A DNA stretch of 64,000 nt from Himantopus leucocephalus. Lineage: Eukaryota; Chordata; Aves; Charadriiformes; Recurvirostridae. Location of the stretch: positions 65,749,818-65,813,817 of the forward strand of contig RSEF01000003.1 in the NCBI GenBank assembly GCA_003993805.1. The letters are read 5' to 3'. The notes beneath the pieces were generated by a model. That model saw only the letters and a program-made list of their open reading frames with translations. It did not search any database and had not been told where the DNA came from. A program made the position numbers and the translations under genes. Positions 51,535-61,826 of the stretch are shown in pieces. The first letter of the stretch is position 1, and each line of letters begins with the position of its first letter.

Positions 51535-54474
51535 GTAAAAACAAAACCCAAAAAATTAAAAAAATAAAATGAAAGTGTGTGTGTAGGGAAATGTTTTTTT
51601 GGATTTTTTTGTCAGACTTGATAAATCATGAAATCGGAAAGAAACCCCCCCAAAAATCCTGTCATGTTGTGGAACTATATTACTGAAAATGTTTTGGGGC
51701 ATATTTGCGAAAGAGTAGAATAAGTTCAGGGATAAATTCTTGCATGAGGTGGAAATTGCACACCTGTAGTTGTTAACTGTTTGATTTTGTGTAATCTTGT
51801 ACTTTCATCTAAAGATTTTGAAGTGCTTTATAAACCTTAACTAATTAAGCCTTACAGCACTCCATAGGTCACTAAGTACTGTATTTGTTTTGCAGATTAG
51901 TAAAGTCAGATGCAGAAAATTAACTGACTTACTCAAGATGATACCACTTAGCAGCACACAGCTTTAGCAGAATTGGGGTGGTTGGGAGGAAGTGTGAATT
52001 TCTTTTGCCAGATTCATATATGTCTGCTTCCTCATGCCTTTATTCACTAACTGCAGTGCACCAAGATTGACACTTTTCATCTTAATAATGCACTGCAAAC
52101 TCTAGAAGAAAGTAACGTCAAATGGAATGCTTTAGTATTTTTATTTTCTTAAGTTTCAGTATTATTCTCAAAAAAGAAGTAGCTTATGCAGTTGATAGCA
52201 GAAGATAGGTCAATGCTGTATCTAGAGAGACTGTTGATTTTATGACATGGCGACTTCAGAGCTTGGCAGAGATCAAAGAAGCCAGTCATTTAGAACTGTA
52301 AACAGAACAAAGCAGGCTATTTTCCTTATTATCTGCCATAATGAAACTTTTATTGTCCTGTAAAGGGAAGTTAATAATGTATTGGAATGCACCTACCATT
52401 TCTATGGGAAACTACTTACGTAGTCTCCTCACCCAGTTCCCAAAAACATGCCCATAAATCAAAATGTGAGAGAATTCAAGGCAGAGCTCCTTGAATTATG
52501 TAACAAGTGAAGTGCTGTAGTTGTTGAATTTAACTGGAACAACTTGTTGAATTCCATCTCAGCACATAAGCACTAGCAGTCCTCATACCCCAGCCCCTTA
52601 AAAAAAACCCACAACCAAACTACAAAAACCCCACCCAAACTACATGTTCTGTTCTGTTTATCTAGCTATTAGGTTGGCTTGAAGTCTAATATTTTACTCA
52701 GGTTGTTTTAAGATCCTTGTGTTTCTTGACAGCAAATTCCAGTTCTTAAATTTTCAGGGATAATGGTGGTGTAGTACTTGCATGCTTGTCTTCTAACTTC
52801 TTTGTAGGAATAAAAAAAAAAAGGTGTAACTATATAATATCTTGCTAGCATGTCTGTTACTCAGACATTTCAGTATTTTAAGAAATAAGCACATCAATAT
52901 GTTCAAGATTATTTAGGACTACAATGTGTTCAGGCTTCTTCAGATATGCCCTCTTTTTCCACCCAGAAATTTTGGGAATTTTGTCCAGAATCCAGTTGTC
53001 GTGGTTTAGGCACACTTTCTAGACACAGTATGGGTCTGTTAGTTGGCAAAACATGGTTAATACTAGGAAAGCTTAAAGGCAGGCAGTGACACCCTTTGTA
53101 TCTGAATTTCAGCCTGGTTTTTTTTTTTCATCTTGCTTTATGCTGAACCGTTGTCTAGTTTCACTCTGCATAACTGATGCTTTTTACAAAGCAATGCATA
53201 TGTTTCAGGAAACGCTAGCTTTATTTTAATGGGGAGTGAAATTATTCTTTTTAACCAAGCTTACATGTGGTTGCCGTGATCCTAGTGAACATGGTGTAAA
53301 CAGTAATTTATAAATGCACATTATTTCTATAAAATATTTCCTGAAATAAGAGCAATTTTTGTGTTCATCTAGGATCTGGGACTAATGAAGCAAGGCTTTT
53401 AATCTTTCAGCGCTCTTCTATCTATTGATATAGCACTGTAAAATTATTATGACTTAAATGATTGACATCCTGCTACGAAACGTCTTTTTTGTGAAAGTTC
53501 ATGTTGAAATATACCGGCATCATTAACAATTTTATAAAGACACAGCCACATACAAAAAACCCCCAGAACCTAAACCCATGCAGATAGTTTTCAAGCTTTT
53601 AAAGATTAGTAATTAATAAAAATCTATTATTTTCTGAATCACAGAAAATCCTGTTTCTTTCCTTGCACTAGACCTGAAGACAGTAACAGTATTACCAGTG
53701 AGGGCTGTGACAGGTTGGTGGCAGTAGGTTAAAGTTGGATGGTTGAAGTAATCACCAACACCAGCAGTCCAACCCACAACAAAGATTGCTGCCACGAAGG
53801 CCTGACAGTTCCTGAACTGCTTCTAGTTTTGACTTTGATTTTGTTTTTTCTTAATACCCTGGGCTTAAAACTGCAGTGGTTCAGAAACTGATTAATGAAC
53901 AGCTTGGCCATCCATTGTTAGAAATGGAAGGAGAAACGGGCATGGGAATAGACTCCCCCATCCAGCTCTAGACCACAGATGCATGTCTATCCAAGCCCAA
54001 TTTTCCTGCACTCTCGTTGGTGTTGGCATGTTCTCCCATGACAGTTAAGAGGAAATGTGAAAGGTTCTTAAATTGTTAGAGGAGGGTAGAGAGAGGTGGG
54101 AGAGGTTGTGTCTTTGAGATGGTGAATACAGTTGTTTATAAGGCAGAAAAAGTGAGGTGAAAAATGATATTTTGTAGTCTTAGAGTTTCTTGGCAGTCAC
54201 CTCCTCACTCTATTTCTGTCCTTCTTGAATAAACTGTTTAACTTGATAGGTATCATGATTTGAGGGGGAGCAGTTAAGGATGGGGTTATCAATTGGTGAA
54301 GTCCCATTCAAACTCTAGTAAAAGATTGTGCTTGACTGGAAAACCATTAAAAAAGACTCACATAGCTGATGAAGATCGTGGCTTTGTACTATATTTTGAA
54401 CAGCCACAATCTTGTGAAAATTCATTTCACTGATTTGTTTCTTGTTCTTTTCCTTCCCACTCAACATTAATCAG
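51535..54474 (+). other. PTPRM: PTPRM intron, phase 1, 2.9 kb
   Basis: I see no exon, RNA gene or clear mobile element in this intron. It has A/C-rich low-complexity patches (for example 52600-52640) and runs of A near 52808. Its acceptor is a pyrimidine-rich stretch (54443-54461) followed by an A/T-rich stretch ending in aatcag, weaker than the other acceptors in the window. Confidence 0.85.
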
Positions 54475-54580
54475 CTCCCACTTTACCGGACTACGAAGGA
54501 GTCGATGCATCTCTCAATGAAACTGCTACTACAATAACTGTGCTCTTGAGACCAGCACAGGCCAAAGGTGCACCTATCAG
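54475..54580 (+). CDS. PTPRM: PTPRM exon encoding start of fibronectin type III repeat 4
   Basis: This 106-base exon starts in phase 1 (ct completes Ala) and ends in phase 2 (ag of a split Ser codon). It encodes [16 protein letters not shown], then [19 protein letters not shown]. One N-glycosylation sequon (NET) is visible. The sequence is essentially that of mammalian PTPRM as I know it. The acceptor aatcag has its pyrimidine tract set back by an A-rich stretch. The donor gtaaaa runs straight into an A-rich simple repeat, so only three intron bases precede low-complexity sequence. The split Ser codon joins exactly to the next exon (ag + t), which supports both boundaries. Confidence 0.95.
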
Positions 54581-54582
54581 GT

Positions 54583-54637
54583 AAAAAAAACAAACAAACA
54601 AAAAAAACAACAAAAAAAAACCCCAAAAAAACCCCCA
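54583..54637 (+). repeat. A-rich simple repeat directly after a splice donor
   Basis: Runs of A interrupted by single C or CCCC blocks begin at intron position 3 of the donor at 54581. It may be a decayed poly-A tract or an expanded simple repeat. Confidence 0.85.
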
Positions 54638-56546
54638 GAGATAAAACAAAGTTTTTAAAAGAGTCAAGAAGAGATTTTTTTAGTTGATTATAGGCTGTCT
54701 TGCAGCTCATAGAGCTGTTCATTTCCAAGTGATATTCATTTAACATTACTATTGTTTTTCTTGGCTAGACTGAGCTTGCCAATAAATCTGTAATTAAAAA
54801 GAAAAAAATCTGGTTGTTGGTTTTTTTGGGTTTTTTTGGAAATAGTCATGACCTGAATCATCCAGCTGTCTGTCCTATTTGATTTAGGGTCCCCAGGACC
54901 ACCTCCTATCCATTATCATTTAATTTTACTTTGTCACAGTGTCTCTGAAATATGAGGTTGAAAGGTCTTTGTCAGAAAGTGGATTTGAAAATAACACTTC
55001 CTCCCCAGTGCTTCAAATCAGCTATTCTATAGCATATATGTATGATTGGAAAATTGGAAGCTCAGAGGAAATGGGAGAATAATAGTGATGAATACAAACT
55101 ATTTGACCTTTTTCCTGTCAGAGTTCTTCTTACTAGAAATCACGTAGCAAGCTATTAGATTTTATTTGGCATGTCCCATAATCACATTAAAATGTTTCAT
55201 TTATGTTAACTTTGAGGGGTCTTTCCCTTCTGCTCTCTATTGAGACATAATTTAATTCTATTTGCAAAGATTAGTCCACATCCTGCTCCTTACTTTTACT
55301 TGTTAGTGCATGCAAAAATTTTGTGATATTATTTGATTCCATTTGTGTTTTACTGATGTGGCCACATCAGCAATATTCAGGGACAGGATTGACTAATTGG
55401 GGGTTAATTAAGTACTGAGCATCAGAACCTTTTCATGCTCTTACCCTTGTGACATTTTAGAGAAATACAGGCTAATGCATTTCATTCTGTGTTACATTAA
55501 GTCGGTTACCGTAGCTCAGCTGATGTCGAGTAATGTGCCTGAGCCCTAAAAGTAGAGCAAAATTAACTGTTTAAGTCTGTTTCTGTTAAGAGGAATGTAT
55601 GTTTTACATGGATGTTGTGGGAATGAGTCACATACCTGTAAGTATTTTATATGCTTATCATATAGTCACCCTTAATGATTGATATGATCAGGTCATTTAT
55701 TTATATTCTGTCATAGAAGATAATTCAGATTCATCCCCTTTATAGGAGATATTGATATGTTATATTCATAAATAAAATTATGACCCCTTCCAACATTAGT
55801 TTCTGAAAGATTGCCCTGGAACAAACCTAGGCTTTCTTTGGGTGTCAAGAGTGATAGAATGTACAGGACTACATTCAATACAGTACTTGGATTCCTAAAA
55901 TAGGGGTTGTGTTGAATTTATACAGTAGAAACTAGACCTGTGATCTGAAAATGCTCCCAAGCTATGCAGGTGCTTAAACTCACTATACGCCTTTGGAGGT
56001 GCTTGTAAAGCCTTCCAGGTGTCCTGCTGCTGGCCGTATCCAAAGCTGTGCCTTTTTGAGAAATGTGATGTCTATCTCTCATCTAATCCGTGCCAAATCC
56101 TTTCAGTCTTGTGCCTGGTCCCCCGAGGGGGCCGGTGCGTGGGCTTGCCCGGAGCACGCCCGCCAGACACCACTGGGGTCTGCTGATGGTGGTGCACATC
56201 TCTGCAGCAACTGGTCTGTGGCACATTTGTGCAGACAGCAGCGGGGTCCCACCACTCACCCTGAGGGGGGTCAGTCTCGCATCCTGGGTTTCTCTCCTGG
56301 GGGTTTTCTTTTGTGAACTGGTAGCATGATGGGATGTGGCTAGAGGATCATTTGTACCTGGCTCAGGGAGCTCTGGCTTCTCTGCACTGCACTGGCAGGT
56401 GAGTAACAGTGCAGAGTAAACCTGCAGGACACCGCCTCACATTTATTCTCTCAGTTTTCCATACAGCATCCTCAGTTCTATGGCATGACCTTGTCAGTGT
56501 GGCCTATGAAGGTGGCAAAAAGGATTTTACGTACTAAATGTTAATA

Positions 56547-56573
56547 GATAGTTTGATAGGGATAGTTTGATAG
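56547..56573 (+). repeat. Two-copy 13-14 bp tandem repeat
   Basis: The unit gatagtttgatag(g) occurs twice head to tail (56547-56560 and 56561-56573). Confidence 0.85.
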
Positions 56574-59500
56574 ATGATTAATAACTGTTGTTTGAGTATG
56601 TTCTTAAAAAAAGAGTATGTCTTTTTTCCTGTCCCCCATCTTCCCTCTCCACTTCAATTAATTTCTAAAACCTAAGAGATTACATTGAATTTCTAACATC
56701 AAGAGGCTGAGGAAATAAGTCCTCCACTATAACCGGAGAGCTGTGCTTTATTCTTAAAATAAACCAGGTGTTTTATTCCTTACTCGGAGCAAGGAGCATT
56801 CTCCAGGGGAATGCAGAATATGTGGTCCTGTTCCCTTTCCTGAAGTTATGCATATTGCAGTCAGGTGTTTACCAGCAGCTTCTTAATAGGGGAGATAAAT
56901 GCAGCACTCTGAAATTCTGAATTGATTCAGTGCATTTTGCTAAACTTTATGATGCGTTTTAGTGAAGCCTCAGTCCATCCACACTGCAGTTGTGTCTCCA
57001 CTACAAGCTGGCTTTCTGCCATCATGAGTGGTAGGTGGGGAAAAAAATGCATCACCGTGCCTGCAGCTGTGATTGAGTAGAAGGGACTCAAATGCTGTTC
57101 TTTAGCCTGAAACTGAAGAATACAGTTAGCTTTTTAAAAAGGCTTGTTTGCACCCAGTCCTGTAATCCCTGGAGCTGTAGATGGTCAAAAGATCAGTTTG
57201 TTTGATAGCAGTAGGTCCATGTCTTCTTTTTTGGGAAAAAAAAAAAAAGCTTAGTCTAATACTCTTCTGTTTTTACAAACAGAATTATACTATGATTAGA
57301 TTTTGTTGTACCTCAGCCTCTCCATCAGCACAGACCCCCGGGAACCAGATGTTCCTTAACTCAAGTGAAATCTATGTGCTGCTGTCAATCATTTCTTTAA
57401 GACCCTGCATGCCATAGTCACCACAGTTTAAACATGACTCTAATCATATCTTCCCTGTCAAGTGTTATCATGTAATCTCTAGCATTCTTTATGGCCTCCT
57501 GCAGTTTTAAACCAGATTATTGACTAGAAATGCAAAGTGAGACAGGGCAGGATGGCTCAGGCTCACTGTGAAGCACAGACCATTTCACCATCAGTCTCGT
57601 GGATGAGATCCCAGTCAGTAGCATCAATGGTGCTTCAGTGATTCATTTGAAGATGTGATGCGTCACTGTAGTTTTTCTGAAGGATCCTAACAGCATCAGC
57701 AAAACAATCTTTTGTTTTCAAATCCTCCTGCAGATAAGGATTACGAAGAGCATGTATCAGAATCAGCACAGACAACTTTTTAATGTTTAAATTTATTTCA
57801 TCTGATTGGTAAAGTGCTTTTCTTATACCTCCATATGCACAATCAGGTTGTTTTCATTTTGCAAGTCGGAATGCCAAGAGCTGGGGTTGTAGCTTGGGCT
57901 GTCAGTCAGTCTGGCACCTGTCAAAGGAGAGGATGCTGTGTCTCCACTAGATGCGTAGAAGGAAATCTCTAGCTGGCATTAAAGCCTAGCCAGAATAAGG
58001 CTGAAGTATGAACAAGACGTTCACCACTGCTGTACCTCTTTGGGAGCCTGAATTTTTAGGGAGGGGTGAAAAGGAAGATCTGTTGGTGGGGGCCTCCTTT
58101 GGCTGTTTGTAATTGTCTTGGTCAATAAGGAGGTACTGTGCAGGTTTTCTTAAGTAAAAAAACCAACATTTTTTTGACATGAGGAATAATTTTCCTTCAT
58201 GCAAAATCGCAGCTGAGAGTCCTTCACCTGCTATATCGTCAATACTTTCTCCACTTTCAGGTTCTGAAATTTGTATTAGCCTTCAGAATAGCTCAGAATT
58301 TATTTTAGTCATCAGGGAGAAGGAATATTGTCATCTAGGCTTTCCACTCCTCCCTCTTTATTTCTCTCTTTTATTCATTCTTTGCTGTACAGGAAGACTG
58401 GAAAAAAATTGCTATTACAGGAATTCCCTCAGCTCCAGTCACAAGAAAGCGCTCTCAATAATTATATTCTCACCATTACACAAAAAATGTGTAGAAAATG
58501 TAAGATAATTGAAGCTAGGATTAGTAATATGTAAAAATGCAAGGATAAGCAGAGTACATAGCCTTTAAACTTTTGCTTATAGCCTGATATCAGACCACAT
58601 TTGCAGCCAGTGAACACCCTGCTTTTCACATTGCAAATTTAACTTTGGCTTCTTTCTTCACATCTTAAAGCAGGGTGTCCTTTCTGAACACTATTTTGTG
58701 TCCACAGAGTAACAGTGCTGCTTTGGAGCCACTATAGTGTTTAGTAAATGGGTTTAAACAGATGGTATCGCAAAGGGCCCAGAGGTAAATGACTTTATTC
58801 CTCCATGTCTTGTTACCCTATAGAAATACTGCCAGATCCCCTTTTCAAAGAGGATAGGCACATCTTTTATTTAAAAAATACTTTGCGGAAAAAAAAAAAA
58901 ATAAAGCCTTGTTGGACACTTTAAAGACTTTCTGTCATTTCCTATTCTTCCTTTAACTAAAAGTAATTGTACAGATGCAGATGGCTGCAATGTTTATATC
59001 TATTTCTTATTTTCCACATTTTTCAGCTTTTCAGATGTAGGGTCCCAAAAAGCATTATTTTTGGAAGCATATTATGTGTAAATTACTATATTTGAAGATT
59101 TTTTCAGAACCGTCACATTTTATTGTGCTCGCACGCTTAATATTTTGCCATACCTTTTATATCACAGTCAAAGCTTACTGCATGTTTTTAAAGAATGCTA
59201 TTAAAAAAAGGCTTTCCTAATACTTAACTCTCATGTGCCCTTTATCTTTGATTTTTCGTTTGTTTTGGTCTCCAAAGAGACTTGACCCTTAAAAAGGAGA
59301 TGGGCCTTAAAAACAAGGTAACTCGTTTACCCCTTATTCTGTAAAATGAGGGGGAAGAAAAGGGGGTTAATTTGGTAACTTTGGTGGATTTCAGCTTCTG
59401 ATCTGTGTGACAACCTGGGCTGTTCCTGGGGACAGTTGCCTCCGTCACACGCAGGCGTTGCGCTGTCCTTCCGCTCTCCCTGCTGGCTTTCTCCTCCTGG

Positions 59501-60526
59501 GTTGGCAGGCTGTCGCAGATGACAAGTTTCCTGCTCTCCTGGCACTTCGGAGAGCACAAATGTTGTCGGTCCCTGTCCGTTGGCAGCCCATGAGAGAAGA
59601 CTGATGAAGGGAGGGAACAGAGACACAGTGGTGCCTGTGTTCCCAGTACTGCCCAGTTCAGCAGTGGTGGTTTTAACTCTGCCCGGGTCCAGGGCCAGGC
59701 CAGGGAGGGAATGAACGCCGGTAGTCATTTCTTCCCTTGGGACATTATAAACAAAAATAATTTTTAATATTTTACATCCTGTCAAGTTTGTAAAATATCA
59801 ATGCTTTTAGGTTTTTTTGCTAGTGCATTAATTTTGAAGTGTAATGAAAGATACTGGGTCCGCAGGGGTCTTGTGGAAGTGATTTGTTGGCACAGGCCAC
59901 GTTAACTGGACATGGTTAATATATAGAATTTACCACAGAAGGTGATTTATAACCAAGCTCAGTTCACAGACAGTTTATGAGAAACAGAGATCCCTGGAAC
60001 TAACTCATCATTTTTTTGTTTACATTCTTCTTTTTACCTAGGGTTTCAAAAGTGAGGTGACTTTGAAAGGGAAGAGGCTTTCCTCCTTGATTTTTTAGGT
60101 GCTAGGAAAAGGGGATGCTAACTTCTTCTTTCAGCTCAAGAAAGACGTGAAACTAATGTCTCACTTTTTCTTCTCCTTTCTTCCATTCTCCAGTATCATA
60201 CTTCATCTCTGCCACTACAGTTATTGGGTTTTCTGGGCAGTAGTAGCCGAGAAAATTGACAAAATAATTTAATGCTGCCCCATAAGTTCTGAAGTGAGGA
60301 GGATTGTCTTTTCCTTTGCCTTTCAGAGTCCCTGCAGCAATGCAGTGATGCTTCGAGAACTCTGTTCAATTTTACTTTTTCTGTTTAGAAAGCTTTAAAA
60401 CAAAACCAAGATGGCCAAATCTGCCAGTTTAATTGAACAGCTTCAGGTCTTGTCTATATGCTTAGGCATATTTTCTTACTAATCTTTCATAACGTCCTCA
60501 AATGTATCTGCATATAAATGAGAAAT

Positions 60527-60588
60527 TGTATGCATGTATACATATGTGTGCATATGTGCATGTGCATATGTGTATATGCATACACATA
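60527..60588. repeat. Alternating pyrimidine-purine tract, 62 bases
   Basis: Every base from 60527 to 60588 alternates pyrimidine and purine without exception, built from TG, CA and TA steps (blocks such as catatgtgtgcatatgtgca). This is a degenerate (TG/CA)n-type microsatellite with Z-DNA-forming potential. Confidence 0.9.
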
Positions 60589-61552
60589 ATTCTTATAACC
60601 AAAAGAACTCTTTTTTTCTTTTCTTTTTTTCTTATAAACTGATGAACTGCCTCATGCTCTCAGTATGTAACTTCTGTACTTCTGCAGAGCAGAAGCAGCT
60701 GATAATGAGTTAGTAACATCCTGCAGTTAGGTAGTTCCCCTAAAGGAGAAACAAGAATTATGATTACCTGTTCTATTTTGAGCAGGTGATTTTGAAAAGT
60801 GACTAAGCCATGGACCATTTCAAGAGAGGTATTGGGAGTTTGGGATGGCGTTTTAATAGGCCGAATGCCATCTGCTTCAGCAATTTGTAACGTTTTATCA
60901 TTGACAACTGTAGAGGAATGAGGCAGTCTATTTTGGTGGAATGGACAGATTTCTGTCCATCTGTGCTTGTATTAGAGCATGTCACTTGTACTTTAGATCT
61001 GCATAGCTCTGAGCCAAGATAGAAGCCACGGCAAGGTCAAGAGGTGGAGAAGCCTGTCAGCACATTCTGTCTCTAATGATATGACAACTGCAAATTGGTG
61101 CTTCAAGCACAGCCTGGAGGCAGTCATTATGTTGGGCCTTGAAGTTCAGCTTTCTCTAATACCGTTTCAAAGGAAAATGCTAACTTCAGATGCTTCCGAT
61201 TAGCCAAGAGTTTAATCTATTGTAGTTTGAAGTCAGATTCATTCCTGTGTTTCTTCAAAAGAAAAAAGCCTTAAAAAAATATCATTGTTGAGAGGTTGTA
61301 TATAGATTTTTATTGTTTTTCCTTAAAAAAATGGATGCTGCTTCTTTCCAATGGCTGAATTAGATAGCTTTGCTATATTTCAAGCCTTTGTTTCTTCCCT
61401 CTGTCTATGCATCTGCTGTCTTTTCCTTTTTTCTTTTCTTTGTTTTCTTTTTAAGTTTACACAAAGCAATGGGGTTAATATTTTTGTGAGACTTGAGATT
61501 TGACCCTAGCAGGTGACCTTAAAGTTATGCTGGTTTTTCTCTTTCTCACTAG

Positions 61553-61826
61553 TGCCTACCAGATTGTTGTTGAGGAGCTGCACCCGCACCGAACAAAGCG
61601 AGAAACGGGTGCCATGGAGTGCTACCAAATCCCCGTCACCTATCAGACTGCTCTTAGCGGAGGGTCGCCGTATTACTTTGCTGCTGAATTGCCCCCAGGA
61701 AACCTGCCGGAGCCAGCCCCCTTTACCGTGGGCGACAACAGGACTTACCAGGGTTTCTGGAACCCACCGCTGGCTCCTCGGAAAGGCTACAACATCTATT
61801 TCCAGGCCATGAGCAGCGTTGAGAAG
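61553..61826 (+). CDS. PTPRM: PTPRM exon encoding rest of FN3 repeat 4 with furin-type cleavage site
   Basis: This 274-base exon completes the split Ser codon with t and then encodes 91 residues, from AYQIVVEELHPH through TYQGFWNPPLAPRKGYN to AMSSVEK, ending on a codon boundary before gtaagt. It completes FN3 repeat 4, the one nearest the membrane. RTKR at 61590-61601 is the proprotein convertase (furin) site known in PTPmu, where the precursor is cut into extracellular and transmembrane subunits that stay associated. One sequon (NRT) and one Cys (MECYQ) are present. The acceptor is tttttctctttctcactag and the donor is a textbook gtaagt. In human the next exon is, as I recall, only about 37 bases and starts ETKTQC; I do not see it in the remaining 2.2 kb. 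A minus-strand open frame covering the same bases (61506-61970) is a shadow. Confidence 0.97.

Larger units (their letters stand above)
54581..61552 (+). other. PTPRM: PTPRM intron, phase 2, 7.0 kb
   Basis: The intron starts with an A-rich simple repeat and ends with the pyrimidine-rich acceptor tttttctctttctcactag. It contains a GC-rich patch near 56110-56300, another near 59400-59720, a short tandem repeat (56547-56573) and a 62-base alternating pyrimidine-purine tract (60527-60588). A minus-strand open frame of 152 codons (59327-59785) falls in the second GC-rich patch and resembles no protein I know. Confidence 0.85.

Noticed and set aside
52998..53010. tgtcgtggttta, also like an LTR start
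   Set aside because: Only a dozen bases match; no further LTR sequence follows.
59327..59785. Minus-strand open frame of 152 codons
   Set aside because: It is in a GC-rich patch, resembles no protein and has no splice or promoter context.
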